Source of the DNA: Clostridia bacterium | GTDB lineage: Bacteria > Bacillota > Clostridia > Christensenellales > CAG-138 | Reading direction: 5' to 3' | DNA length: 64,000 bases | Assembly (NCBI GenBank): GCA_017545535.1 | Contig: JAFWMS010000005.1 | Span: forward strand, 1-64,000 | Part shown: piece by piece, positions 44,879 through 53,210 of the stretch | Numbering within the stretch: position 1 is the first letter of the stretch | How the letters are laid out: every line of letters starts with the position of its first letter | Position numbers and translations under genes: made by a program | Notes under the pieces: generated by a model | Seen by the model: only the letters and a program-made list of their open reading frames with translations | What the model was told of the DNA's origin: nothing | The model's database searches: none

Positions 44879-44967
44879 TTATCCACACCCAAAAGAGCAG
44901 GAATTTCGTGCTCGGTGGATAAGACGGTGGACAATGTGGATAATTTTCCGGTTGCCGGTGTGGATAA
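44879..44967. other. Cluster of DnaA boxes
   Basis: Perfect TTATCCACA at 44879-44887 and perfect reverse boxes TGTGGATAA at 44935-44943 and 44959-44967; GGTGGATAA at 44914-44922 (one mismatch) and GGTGGACAA at 44926-44934 (two). Five boxes in 89 bp, better matches than those at the dnaA-dnaN origin. They lie 70 bp upstream of a consensus promoter. Confidence 0.85.
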
Positions 44968-45037
44968 ATGGCAGCCGGAGGCCCCGGACCGGGAATCCCG
45001 ACAAATGGGCATTTTTGGCGGACGCCCCTTCGGCGCG

Positions 45038-45066
45038 TTGACAGAGGCCCGGGGATGGGCTACAAT
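45038..45066 (+). promoter_or_regulatory. Promoter of the polytopic membrane protein gene
   Basis: Perfect TTGACA (45038-45043), 17-bp spacer, TACAAT (45061-45066). Confidence 0.75.
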
Positions 45067-45112
45067 GTCGAAAAAGAACGATCCTGCAGGATGCGGCGGA
45101 AGGGACGGCAAA

Positions 45113-46477
45113 ATGGAAGCAAACTTCGGATACTTCGGCACCATGGGCGCCATCGCCCTGGCGTTGCTGGCCCTGTTTTGCCTGGATCGGCTCTGTTGCC
45201 GCCGGGAACCTCCCGAACGGCCCCTGCCCCGGCGGGAGGGAACGATGGAGCTGATGCTGTTTTTGCTGAGCTTCCTCGTTTTATTCCTGCTCAACGATCA
45301 CCGGTTCGTCTATTATAACAATTACAGCTACCTGGCGGACGCCCTGCTCCACGGCCGCCTGTACGTGGACGGGATGCCGGCGTATCTGGAGTCGGTGGAA
45401 TTCGGCGGCCACGTGTACATGCACTTCGCCCCCGGCCCCGCCATCCTGTGTCTGCCCTTCGTGGCCGTCTTCGGCGTGGGCGGGTTCAACATCGCCTGGC
45501 TCTCCCTGTTGCTGGGGGCGGCCAACACGTCCCTTGCCTATCGGGTGCTCCGGCAGATGGGCATCGGCCGGGACCGGCGGGAGCGGCTCTGGTGCGCGGC
45601 CCTGTTGACCTTCGGCACGGTCCACTGCTTCCTGGCGGCATTGGGGCACGGTTGGTTTTTGGGCCACGTGTCCAGCTGGTTCTTCCTGCTCCTCGGCATG
45701 GCGTTTTTGACCACGCCGGAGGAAAAGCGGAAGGACGTCCACCTGTTCCTGGCCGGATTGTTCTACGGCTGCGCCGTCACCTGCCGGATGCCGAACCTGC
45801 TGGGGGCCCTGTTTTTCGGCGGGTACATCCTGACCCGGTACAAGCGTGAAACGCGGCTTCGGTCCCTTCTGTTCTTCTGCCTGGGAGCGGCGGTGCCCGG
45901 GGGCCTCTATATGCTCTATAACTACGTGCGCTTCGGCACCATCATGGACAAGGGCTATAACCTGACCCACCTGAAGGACAAGCACCGGGCTCTGTACCTC
46001 GAGATGCAGGAGCTCCCCAGGGTGGAGCAGCTGTCCTATCTCAAGGCGGCGGAACAGGAGGTGGGCGGCCCCCTGCAAAAGAAATACATAGCCTTCAACC
46101 TCTATTCCATCTTCCTGCTGGGGCCGGAGTTCAAGGCGGAGTACCCCTACGTGATCCCCACCCTGGCGGGGGTGTCCCTGACCCACCTGTCCCCGGCCCT
46201 GTACGCCGCGGGCTGGGTGGACTACCGGAAGGACAAGCTTCCCTGGTTCCTGCTGGCCACGGCCGTCGTCTGCGCCGTGCCCTTCCTCATGAACTACGGC
46301 AACGGATTCGCTCAGTTCGGCATGCGCTACGCCATGGACTTCCTCCCCTATGTGGGCATCCTGGCCGCCATGGGCATGACCCGGAAGCCTCTGGGAGGAT
46401 GGAAGGCGGCGCTGATCCTCCTCTGCATGCTGCTGAACATGTGGGGACCGGTGTACTGGAACATCTTTTACGCCTGA
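45113..46477 (+). CDS. Polytopic membrane protein, GT-C glycosyltransferase-like
   Basis: A 454-residue protein with about ten to twelve membrane helices. The first outer loop (NDHRFVYYNNYSYLADALLHGRLYVDGMP...HVYMHFAPGPAILCLPFV) resembles the acidic loop of GT-C (ArnT/PMT-like) transferases that use lipid-linked sugars; assignment is by general layout. Two starts are possible: ATG 45113 (GGAAGGGA upstream, adds one membrane helix) and ATG 45245 (very strong GGGAGGGAACG). I give the longer form because it fits the promoter at 45038. DnaA boxes lie upstream. Confidence 0.65.
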   Translation: MEANFGYFGTMGAIALALLALFCLDRLCCRREPPERPLPRREGTMELMLFLLSFLVLFLLNDHRFVYYNNYSYLADALLHGRLYVDGMPAYLESVEFGGHVYMHFAPGPAILCLPFVAVFGVGGFNIAWLSLLLGAANTSLAYRVLRQMGIGRDRRERLWCAALLTFGTVHCFLAALGHGWFLGHVSSWFFLLLGMAFLTTPEEKRKDVHLFLAGLFYGCAVTCRMPNLLGALFFGGYILTRYKRETRLRSLLFFCLGAAVPGGLYMLYNYVRFGTIMDKGYNLTHLKDKHRALYLEMQELPRVEQLSYLKAAEQEVGGPLQKKYIAFNLYSIFLLGPEFKAEYPYVIPTLAGVSLTHLSPALYAAGWVDYRKDKLPWFLLATAVVCAVPFLMNYGNGFAQFGMRYAMDFLPYVGILAAMGMTRKPLGGWKAALILLCMLLNMWGPVYWNIFYA

Positions 46478-46539
46478 GACTGTGACCGGCGGTCCCGAGC
46501 TTGCCCTATATATTTGAAGCGAAGTCTGGGAGGGAACGG

Positions 46540-47487
46540 ATGAACTTTCAAAATCTGCAATACTTTTTGATCGTGACCGAGGAGATGAACGTGACGAGGG
46601 CCGCCAAGCGGCTGCACATCTCCGAGCAGGCCCTTTCCCGGCAGATCGGCAAGCTGGAGAAGGAGCTGGGGGCCAAGCTCTTCGAACGGTACCCCCGGTT
46701 CACCCTCTCCGCCGCCGGAAAGCGCCTGAAGGCCGCCGCCGAGCAGATCGGTACCATCGAGCGGCAGCTCCACCTGGAGCTGGACGACCTGAGCCACAAC
46801 AACACCGGCGAGCTTCGGATCGGCGTCAGCTACACCCGGGGCCAGGCCCTGCTCCCCCGGCTGCTGCCACCCTTTCACCAGCGGCATCCGGGCATCACCG
46901 TGACCATTCTGGAGGGATCCTCCTCGGAGCTCCAGGAAAACCTGTCCAAGGGCCGGATCGATCTGTTCATCGGCTATGTGCCCCGGGATCTGGACGCCTT
47001 TGAGGCCGCCGAGATCGGCCGGGAGCGGCTGTTTCTGGTGGTGCCCAAGCCCTTCATGGGGGAGCTGTTTGGGGCGCGGGCCGACGAGATGCGCCGCGCC
47101 TTCGCCGACGGGGTGGACATCACCGCCTTCCGGGATCTGCCCTTTATCCTCCTCGATCGGGAGGATCGGGTCCGGCGCATGGCGGACAGGCTCTTTTCCC
47201 GATACGACATCACGCCCCGGATCCTGCTGGAAACGCGGAACATCCAAACCGCCTTCGCCCTGGCCATGGAGGGCATGGGCCTCACCATCTATCCGGAGCT
47301 GTTTTTGTCCAGCCAGTCCCTGCTGCCATCGGCCCAGGCCGCCCGGGATGCGGTGGACGCCTTCCCCCTGGACAGCGACCTTGCCCAAACCATCGTGGTG
47401 GCCTATCACCCGGAAAAGTATCTTTCCAACGCCGCGCGGGATTTCATCCAGGAGGCCCAAAGCATCCTGCAGGGGGACCGCCCGTAA
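46540..47487 (+). CDS. LysR-family transcriptional regulator
   Basis: A 315-residue regulator. The N-terminal winged helix-turn-helix has MNFQNLQYFLIVTEEMNVTRAAKRLHISEQALSRQI, followed by the linker helix and an effector-binding domain (about 90-300) of the periplasmic-binding fold. I chose the ATG at 46540 with GGGAGGG upstream. It lies upstream of the 2-oxoacid oxidoreductase operon in the same direction, separated by a terminator and a palindrome, and so may control it. The effector is unknown. Confidence 0.93.
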   Translation: MNFQNLQYFLIVTEEMNVTRAAKRLHISEQALSRQIGKLEKELGAKLFERYPRFTLSAAGKRLKAAAEQIGTIERQLHLELDDLSHNNTGELRIGVSYTRGQALLPRLLPPFHQRHPGITVTILEGSSSELQENLSKGRIDLFIGYVPRDLDAFEAAEIGRERLFLVVPKPFMGELFGARADEMRRAFADGVDITAFRDLPFILLDREDRVRRMADRLFSRYDITPRILLETRNIQTAFALAMEGMGLTIYPELFLSSQSLLPSAQAARDAVDAFPLDSDLAQTIVVAYHPEKYLSNAARDFIQEAQSILQGDRP

Positions 47488-47508
47488 AGCGGGGAACACA
47501 TTCTTTTT

Positions 47509-47553
47509 GCAAGCAATCCTGCATGCCGTGACGAAGGCTGCAGGATTGCTTGC
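47509..47553. terminator. Terminator after the LysR gene
   Basis: A 15-bp perfect stem GCAAGCAATCCTGCA/TGCAGGATTGCTTGC, loop 15 nt, then ATTTTGG. Confidence 0.75.
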
Positions 47554-47580
47554 ATTTTGGTTTCAATTATCCCATTTTTA

Positions 47581-47596
47581 ACAACCAAAAGGTTGT
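47581..47596. promoter_or_regulatory. Palindrome upstream of the kor operon
   Basis: ACAACC-AAAA-GGTTGT is a perfect 6-bp inverted repeat about 60 bp upstream of an extended -10 (TGGTATCAT at about 47640). It is a candidate operator, possibly for the adjacent LysR protein. Confidence 0.4.
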
Positions 47597-47699
47597 TGCC
47601 AACCGGCCTATAAAACTGCTTTCCCATCTTGGCCCGGCATGGTATCATACTAAAAGGATGTTTTATACTTCCGTTATATATCATGGAAAGGGGAAACAC

Positions 47700-47906
47700 A
47701 TGGTTAACAAACGGCTGATCATCAACGAAAAGTGGTGCAAGGGCTGCGGGATCTGCGTGGCCTTTTGCCCCAAGCAGGTGCTCGTGCTGAAGAAGGGGAA
47801 GGTCACCAAGGCCAATCCCGACGCTTGCATCAAGTGCGGGCAGTGCGAACAGAGGTGTCCCGACTACGCCATCTATCTGGAAAAAGTTGAGGAGGGTGCA
47901 AACTAA
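47700..47906 (+). CDS. korD: 2-oxoacid:ferredoxin oxidoreductase, ferredoxin-type delta subunit
   Basis: A 68-residue protein with two 4Fe-4S clusters: CKGCGICVAFCP and CIKCGQCEQRCP. It passes electrons from the catalytic subunits to ferredoxin. I chose the ATG at 47700 with AAAGGGG upstream. Its stop overlaps the alpha-subunit start (TAATG). The delta-alpha-beta-gamma order matches KorDABC; branched-chain (Vor-type) 2-oxoacid enzymes have similar subunits. Confidence 0.88.
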   Translation: MVNKRLIINEKWCKGCGICVAFCPKQVLVLKKGKVTKANPDACIKCGQCEQRCPDYAIYLEKVEEGAN

Positions 47907-49033
47907 TGGGTAAGAAAGTTTTAATGCAGGGCAACGAAGCCTGCGTCATGGGCGCCATCGCCGCCGGTATGCGGTTCTTCGCCGGATACCCCATCACGCC
48001 CTCCACCGAGATCGCTGAGATCTCCGCCCAGGAGCTGCCCAAGGTGGGCGGCCGCTTCCTCCAGATGGAGGACGAGATCTCCGGCGCCGCCGCCGCCATC
48101 GGCGCTTCCGTGGCCGGCGTCAAGGCCATGACCGCCACCTCCGGCCCGGGCTTCTCCCTGAAGCAGGAGCACATCGGGTACGCCGCCGAGGCGGAGATCC
48201 CCGTTGTGGTGGTGGACGTGCAGCGCGTGGGCCCCTCCACGGGTCTTCCCACCAGCCCCGCCCAGGGCGACCTCATGCAGGCTCGCTGGGGCACGCACGG
48301 CGACCATCCCGCCATCGTCATCTCCCCCGCCACGGTGAAGGAGACCTATCTCGAGGCCGTCCGCTGCTTCAACCTGGCGGAGAAGTATCGGACCCCCGTC
48401 ATCTTCCTCATGGACGAGATGGTGGGCCACCTCCGCGAGGGCATCGAGATCCCCGAAGCCGACGAGCTCGAGGTCATCGACCGCACCGTCAACAAGAACC
48501 TGACCGACGAGCAGGCCTACGCTATCCCCGAGGGCAAGTACGCTCCCGAGATGGCTCCCTTCGGCGAGGGCATGCACTACAACATCTCCGGTCTGTTCCA
48601 CGATGAGACCGGCTTCCCCCGCGGCACCGCTCAGAGCTATGAGAAGTTCATGAACCGGCTGCTGGACAAGGTGGAGAAGAACCGGGCCGACATCGAGAAG
48701 TGGGAAGAGAAGTTCCTGGACGACGCCGAGATCGCCGTGGTCAGCTTCGGCGGCGCCGCCCGTTCCGCTGAGGAAGCGGTTATCGAGGCACGCAAGCAGG
48801 GCATCAAGGCGGGTCTGTTCCGTCCCATCACCGTGTGGCCATTCCCCGAGAAGGCTCTGGAAGAGCTGGCAAAGAAGGTCAAGCGCTTCCTGGTGGTGGA
48901 GAACAACGCCGGTCAGATGGTCATCGAAGTGAAGGCCCATGCCGGCAACGTGCCCGTGGACTTCCTGGGCCGGTTCAACGGCTCCGTGGTGGATCCCGAT
49001 GAAGTGCTCGCGAAACTCAAGGAGGAGGCATAA
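47906..49033 (+). CDS. korA: 2-oxoacid:ferredoxin oxidoreductase alpha subunit
   Basis: A 375-residue subunit with the pyrimidine-binding and transketolase C-terminal regions. GYPITPSTEIAE and TATSGPGFSLKQEHIGYA are the classic alpha-subunit motifs for thiamin diphosphate and substrate handling. With korB, korC and korD it would oxidise a 2-oxoacid (2-oxoglutarate most likely, given the downstream methylmalonyl genes) to an acyl-CoA and reduced ferredoxin in the cytosol. Strain-level substrate choice cannot be read from sequence. Confidence 0.92.
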   Translation: MGKKVLMQGNEACVMGAIAAGMRFFAGYPITPSTEIAEISAQELPKVGGRFLQMEDEISGAAAAIGASVAGVKAMTATSGPGFSLKQEHIGYAAEAEIPVVVVDVQRVGPSTGLPTSPAQGDLMQARWGTHGDHPAIVISPATVKETYLEAVRCFNLAEKYRTPVIFLMDEMVGHLREGIEIPEADELEVIDRTVNKNLTDEQAYAIPEGKYAPEMAPFGEGMHYNISGLFHDETGFPRGTAQSYEKFMNRLLDKVEKNRADIEKWEEKFLDDAEIAVVSFGGAARSAEEAVIEARKQGIKAGLFRPITVWPFPEKALEELAKKVKRFLVVENNAGQMVIEVKAHAGNVPVDFLGRFNGSVVDPDEVLAKLKEEA

Positions 49034-49036
49034 GCT

Positions 49037-49858
49037 ATGGCAAGCGAATTGATCAACAACACCATGCGGCTTCGGAACCTGCCGCACATCTGGTGCCCCG
49101 GCTGCGGCAACGGCATCCTCATGCGGGACGTGGCCCAGGCCATCACCAACCTGGGGCTTGACCGCGACAAGGTGGTCATCGTCTCCGGTATCGGCTGCTC
49201 CTCCCGGGCCGCCGGCTATATGAACTACAACACCCTGCACACGACCCATGGCCGGGCCATCGCCTTCGCCACGGGCATCAAGATGGCCAAGCCCGAGCTC
49301 ACCGTCATCGTCATCACCGGCGACGGCGACAGCTCCGCCATCGGCGGCAACCACCTGATCCACGCCGCCCGCAGGAACATCGACCTCACCGTGGTCGTGT
49401 TCAACAACAACATCTACGGCATGACCGGCGGTCAGTTCTCGCCCACCACGCCCACCGGCTCCTTCGCCACCACGGCCCCCTACGGCAGCATCGACCGTAC
49501 CTTCGACCTGCCCACGCTGGCCATGGGCGCCGGCGCCACCTACGCCGCCCGGGGTTCCGCCTATCACGTGCCCCAGACCACCAAGCTCATCCAGGACGGT
49601 ATCGCCCACAAGGGCTTCGCCCTCATCGACTGCATGGCTGTCTGCCCCACCTACTACGGCCGCAAGAACAAGAAGGGCGACGCCGTGAAGATGATGACCT
49701 GGCAGAAGGACAACGTGGTGCTGAAGGCCAAGGCCGACACCATGACTCCCGAAGAGCTGGAAGGCAAGGCTGTCATCGGCTGCTTCCGCAACGAGCCGAA
49801 CGTGCCCGAGTACACCGCGGAATACACCAAGCTCATCGAACGACTGAAGAAGGCATAA
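49037..49858 (+). CDS. korB: 2-oxoacid:ferredoxin oxidoreductase beta subunit
   Basis: A 273-residue thiamin-diphosphate-binding subunit. Seen: WCPGCGNGIL at the start, GIGCSSR, and the GDGDSSAIGGNH...NNNIYGMTGGQ segment (the GDG...NN thiamin motif). It follows korA by 3 bp and precedes korC by 15 bp. Co-transcribed with the other subunits. Confidence 0.93.
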   Translation: MASELINNTMRLRNLPHIWCPGCGNGILMRDVAQAITNLGLDRDKVVIVSGIGCSSRAAGYMNYNTLHTTHGRAIAFATGIKMAKPELTVIVITGDGDSSAIGGNHLIHAARRNIDLTVVVFNNNIYGMTGGQFSPTTPTGSFATTAPYGSIDRTFDLPTLAMGAGATYAARGSAYHVPQTTKLIQDGIAHKGFALIDCMAVCPTYYGRKNKKGDAVKMMTWQKDNVVLKAKADTMTPEELEGKAVIGCFRNEPNVPEYTAEYTKLIERLKKA

Positions 49859-49873
49859 AAGGAGAGAAATCGT

Positions 49874-50404
49874 ATGCGTAATAGAGAAGAGATCAGGCTC
49901 GTCGGCAGCGGCGGCCAGGGCGTCATTCTTGCTTCCGTCATTCTCGCTGAGGCGGCGATCCTCGCCGGCAAAAACGCGGCTCAGAGCCAGAGCTACGGCC
50001 CCGAGGCCCGCGGCGGCGCCTGCATGGCCCAGGCGGTCATCAGCAACGGCGATCTTGGCTTCCCCAAGGTCCGCGTCCCCAGCTTCCTCATGGCTCTCAC
50101 CGAGCAGTCCCTGGAGAAGTACGGCAAGAACCTGCCTGAGGACACCATCATCCTGGTGGACAGCTCCCTGGAGATCCCCGATTGGCTCGCCGCCCGCAAG
50201 TACTATCAGGCGCCCATCCTGCAGGCCGCCATCGAGCAGGTGGGTAAGGCCCAGACCGCCAACATCGTGTCCGTGGCCGTGGTGAACAAGATCCTGGATC
50301 TGGTTCCCCCCGAGGTGCTGAAGGAGGCCGTCGCGGCCCGCATCCCCAAGGGCACCGAGGCCGCCAACTTCAAAGCTCTTGAAGTCGGCATGAATCTGCT
50401 GTAA
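49874..50404 (+). CDS. korC: 2-oxoacid:ferredoxin oxidoreductase gamma subunit
   Basis: A 176-residue subunit of the POR/KOR gamma family: RLVGSGGQGVILASVILAEAAI, then SYGPEARGGACMAQAVIS, both typical. It closes the catalytic complex. GGAGAGAAA precedes the ATG. The operon continues after 39 bp with a B12-binding protein. Confidence 0.92.
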   Translation: MRNREEIRLVGSGGQGVILASVILAEAAILAGKNAAQSQSYGPEARGGACMAQAVISNGDLGFPKVRVPSFLMALTEQSLEKYGKNLPEDTIILVDSSLEIPDWLAARKYYQAPILQAAIEQVGKAQTANIVSVAVVNKILDLVPPEVLKEAVAARIPKGTEAANFKALEVGMNLL

Positions 50405-50443
50405 GACAAACTGCCGCCGGATCGGGTTTAGGAGGAACACGCT

Positions 50444-50845
50444 ATGGAACGAAAACTGAAAATGCGTGTCCTCATCGCCAAGCCCGGCCTGGGCGGCCAT
50501 GACCGGCGCGCCAAGCAGATCGCCCAGGGGCTCAAGGAGCAGGGCTTCGAGGTGATCTTCACCGGCCTTCGCCAGACCCCCAGCCAGATCGTAGACGCCG
50601 CCCTCCTTCATGAGGTGGACGCGGTGGGCCTGAGCCTGTCCGACATGGACCAAGGGGCCTTGACGACCCAGATGCACAGCCTTATAGCCAGGGACGTGGT
50701 CCTCTTCGGCTTCGGCAGCATCCGGGAGGAGGACGTGCCCGCCCTTTTGGGCGCCGGGCTGGAGGCCGTGTTCCCCGCGGAATCCTCCGTGGAGGATATG
50801 GCGGACTTCCTGCGGCGTCGCTGTGCGCTGACCGGGACCTATTGA
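50444..50845 (+). CDS. Cobalamin-binding (methylmalonyl-CoA mutase C-terminal-like) protein
   Basis: A 133-residue stand-alone B12-binding domain. RVLIAKPGLGGHDRRAKQIAQGL is the lower-ligand region; His19 is present, but the DxHxxG motif reads GGHDRR, with the Asp and final Gly changed. The later SLSDMD...GFGSIREEDVPAL segment matches the family's SxL and GG-like loops less well. In two-subunit mutases this is the small subunit; the large subunit is not in the window. AGGAGG precedes the ATG. A hairpin follows the stop. Confidence 0.82.
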   Translation: MERKLKMRVLIAKPGLGGHDRRAKQIAQGLKEQGFEVIFTGLRQTPSQIVDAALLHEVDAVGLSLSDMDQGALTTQMHSLIARDVVLFGFGSIREEDVPALLGAGLEAVFPAESSVEDMADFLRRRCALTGTY

Positions 50846-50848
50846 AAA

Positions 50849-50880
50849 GAAGGCGTGCGCCCACCGTGACGCACGCCTTC
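50849..50880 (+). terminator. Intercistronic hairpin between B12 protein and epimerase
   Basis: An 11-bp perfect stem GAAGGCGTGCG/CGCACGCCTTC followed by CCGTATTTTT. It is a weak terminator or processing site that may lower downstream expression. Confidence 0.65.
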
Positions 50881-50920
50881 CCGTATTTTTGAAATCAAAA
50901 TGCAAACAGGAGGATTGATT

Positions 50921-51325
50921 ATGGAACTCAAACGCGTTGACCATATCGGTATCGCCGTGAAGGATCTGGACGAGGCTGTGAAATTCTATGAGACCGCCAT
51001 CGGCCTCAAGGCCGTGGGCTTCGAGACCGTGGAGGAGCAGAAGGTGAAGGTCGCCTTCCTGCCCTGCGGCGACAGCGAGCTGGAGCTTTTGGAGAGCACC
51101 GAGCCTGACGGCCCCATCGCCCGCTTCATCGAGAAGAACGGCCCCGGCATCCAGCACATCGCCATCCGGGTGGACGACATCGACAAGGCTCTCGAGGAGC
51201 TGAAGGAGAAGGGCGTCCGCCTTATCGACCAGACTCCCCGCTACGGCGCTGGCGGCGCGCGCATCGCGTTCGTCCATCCCAAGGCCACCGGCGGCGTGTT
51301 GCTGGAGCTCACCCAGCGGATGTAA
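50921..51325 (+). CDS. mce: Methylmalonyl-CoA epimerase
   Basis: A 134-residue vicinal-oxygen-chelate enzyme that interconverts the (R) and (S) forms of methylmalonyl-CoA. Metal ligands fit at His8 (VDHIGIAV), His79 (GIQHIAIRV) and Glu129 (VLLELT). I chose the ATG at 50921 with AGGAGG upstream. It sits between the B12 protein and the carboxyltransferase, matching its step in the path. Confidence 0.92.
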   Translation: MELKRVDHIGIAVKDLDEAVKFYETAIGLKAVGFETVEEQKVKVAFLPCGDSELELLESTEPDGPIARFIEKNGPGIQHIAIRVDDIDKALEELKEKGVRLIDQTPRYGAGGARIAFVHPKATGGVLLELTQRM

Positions 51326-51337
51326 TGAGGTGAAAGC

Positions 51338-52924
51338 ATGACGACTCAGGAAAAAATCTACGATTTTCAGGCGCGCTGCGAAAAAATCCTCGCCATGGGC
51401 GGGGACAAGGCCGTAGAGAAGCAGCATGGCCGGGGCAAGTTCACCGCCCGCGAGCGGCTGGACATGCTCTTTGACGAGGGCACCTTCAAGGAGGTGGACC
51501 GGTTCGTCAACCATCGCTGCAACAACTTCGGTATGGAGAAAAAGGTTGTGGCGGCCGACGGCGTGGTCACGGGTTACGGTCTCGTGGACGGCCGGAAGGT
51601 CTTCGCCTATGCCCAGGACTTCACCAGCGTGGGCGGCGCTCTGGGCGAGATGCACGCGGCCAAGATCTGCAAGGTCATGGACATGGCCCTGGAAGCCGGC
51701 TGCCCCTGCATCGGCCTTAACGACTCCGGCGGCGCCCGTATCCAGGAGGCGGTGGACGCCCTCTCCGGCTACGGCCAGATCTTCCGCCGCAACTCCCTGG
51801 CCTCCGGTCTCATCCCCCAGATCTCCGTGATCATGGGGCCCTGCGCCGGCGGCGCGGTCTATAGCCCGGCGCTCACCGACCTCATCATCATGGTGGATCA
51901 GAAGAGCCAGATGTTCATCACCGGCCCCCGGGTCATCGAAGCCACCACCGGCGAGCAGGTCTCCGAGGAGGAGCTGGGCGGCGCCAACACCCAGACTTCC
52001 GTTTCCGGCGTGGCCCATCTCATGGCCGCCGACGAGGAGGAGGCCATCTGGTTCATCCGGATGATCCTCTCTTACCTGCCCAGCAGCGCCCGGGACAAGG
52101 CCCCCGTCTACGAGTTCGAGCGCGGCGACGAGTACCGCCCCCTCCTCAACGACATCGTGCCCGACAGCTCCCGCCGCGCCTACGACGTGCGCACGGTCAT
52201 CGGCGAGATCGCCGATCCCGACACCTTCTTCGAGCTGCAGCCCAATTACGCCACAAACATCGTCACCGGCTTCGGTCGGATCGGCGGTCGGTCCGTGGGC
52301 TTCATCTGCAACCAGCCCATGATCATGGGCGGCTGCCTCGATATCAACGCCTCCGACAAGGCCTCCCGGTTCATCCAGATGTGCGACGCCTTCGGGCTGC
52401 CCCTCATCAACCTGGTGGACGTGCCCGGGTTCCTCCCCGGCACCAACCAGGAGTACGGCGGCATCATTCGTCACGGCGCCAAGCTTCTCTACGTCTACTC
52501 CGTGGCTGAGAGCCCCAAGATCACCGTGATCATGCGCAAGGCCTACGGCGGCAGCTATCTGGCCATGTGCTCCAAGGATCTGGGCGCCGATATGGTGCTG
52601 GCCTGGCCCACCAGTGAGATCGCCGTCATGGGCGCCGAGGGCGCTGCCAACATCATCTTCGCCAAGGACATCAAGGCCGCCAAGGACAACGCCCTGGCCG
52701 CCGGTTCCGACGAGGCCGCCGCCAAGGCCGCCGCTGAGGCCGTCCGTCAGGAGAAGATCGCGGAATACACCGCCCAGTTCGCCACGCCCTATGTGGCTGC
52801 TTCCCACGGTTACGTGGACTGTGTCATCGAGCCCGCCGAGACCCGGGAGTACATCCTGGACGCCCTGGAGCTCTTTGAGAACAAGAAGCGGGAAGGCCGC
52901 GTCCGCGGCAACATGCCCCTCTGA
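51338..52924 (+). CDS. mmdA: Methylmalonyl-CoA decarboxylase/carboxyltransferase alpha subunit
   Basis: A 528-residue acyl-CoA carboxyltransferase that moves CO2 between (S)-methylmalonyl-CoA/propionyl-CoA and biotin. It has the paired crotonase-like halves: AYAQDFTSVGGALGEMHAAKI and GLNDSGGARIQEAVD in the first, FGRIGGRSVGFICNQP, DVPGFLPGTNQEYGGIIRHGAKLLYVY and GGSYLAMCSKDLGAD in the second. AGGTG precedes the ATG. The gamma biotin carrier, beta pump and delta subunits do not follow; a terminator does. Confidence 0.92.
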   Translation: MTTQEKIYDFQARCEKILAMGGDKAVEKQHGRGKFTARERLDMLFDEGTFKEVDRFVNHRCNNFGMEKKVVAADGVVTGYGLVDGRKVFAYAQDFTSVGGALGEMHAAKICKVMDMALEAGCPCIGLNDSGGARIQEAVDALSGYGQIFRRNSLASGLIPQISVIMGPCAGGAVYSPALTDLIIMVDQKSQMFITGPRVIEATTGEQVSEEELGGANTQTSVSGVAHLMAADEEEAIWFIRMILSYLPSSARDKAPVYEFERGDEYRPLLNDIVPDSSRRAYDVRTVIGEIADPDTFFELQPNYATNIVTGFGRIGGRSVGFICNQPMIMGGCLDINASDKASRFIQMCDAFGLPLINLVDVPGFLPGTNQEYGGIIRHGAKLLYVYSVAESPKITVIMRKAYGGSYLAMCSKDLGADMVLAWPTSEIAVMGAEGAANIIFAKDIKAAKDNALAAGSDEAAAKAAAEAVRQEKIAEYTAQFATPYVAASHGYVDCVIEPAETREYILDALELFENKKREGRVRGNMPL

Positions 52925-52938
52925 TTTCCCCAACGACA

Positions 52939-52970
52939 AAAGGACGCTGCTTCGACGGGCAGCGTCCTTT
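52939..52970 (+). terminator. Terminator of the kor-mmdA operon
   Basis: A 12-bp perfect stem AAAGGACGCTGC/GCAGCGTCCTTT, loop 8 nt, then TCTGTTATTTT. Confidence 0.88.
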
Positions 52971-53065
52971 TCTGTTATTTTGCGGGGATCAAAAAAGGAT
53001 CGTGCGCTGAGAGAAAAGGGGTCTGCACGGAGACGGACGCCTGCAGGAGAAGCGCCGATGCGTCC

Positions 53066-53094
53066 TTGCATTTTCCCAAAAAACATGCTATATT
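53066..53094 (+). promoter_or_regulatory. Promoter of the glpK operon
   Basis: TTGCAT (53066-53071), 17-bp spacer, TATATT (53089-53094). Leader of about 178 nt before glpK; it completes the account of the 354-bp gap after mmdA. Confidence 0.65.
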
Positions 53095-53174
53095 CATAGG
53101 GCTGTGAAACAATGTGCGACCGGTGAGGTATGATAAGCGGCATGACACGCAGGCATACGAATATCGAAACATAC

Positions 53175-53210
53175 AAAAACCATACGTTCCTTGAGGGACG
53201 CATGGTTTTT
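53175..53210 (+). terminator. Leader terminator (possible attenuator) upstream of glpK
   Basis: AAAAACCATACG pairs with CGCATGGTTTTT (one mismatch) and TTCC with GGGA around a short loop, followed by G-TTCTG after the T-run. Located inside the leader between promoter and glpK, as in GlpP-type antitermination of Bacillus glp genes. Confidence 0.6.

Noticed and set aside
47921..53203. A 1760-codon open frame antisense to the whole kor-mmdA operon
   Set aside because: It runs against seven well-supported genes, has no ribosome site or recognisable domain, is full of His/Gly/Leu-rich low-complexity sequence, and follows from GC-rich third codon positions on the other strand.
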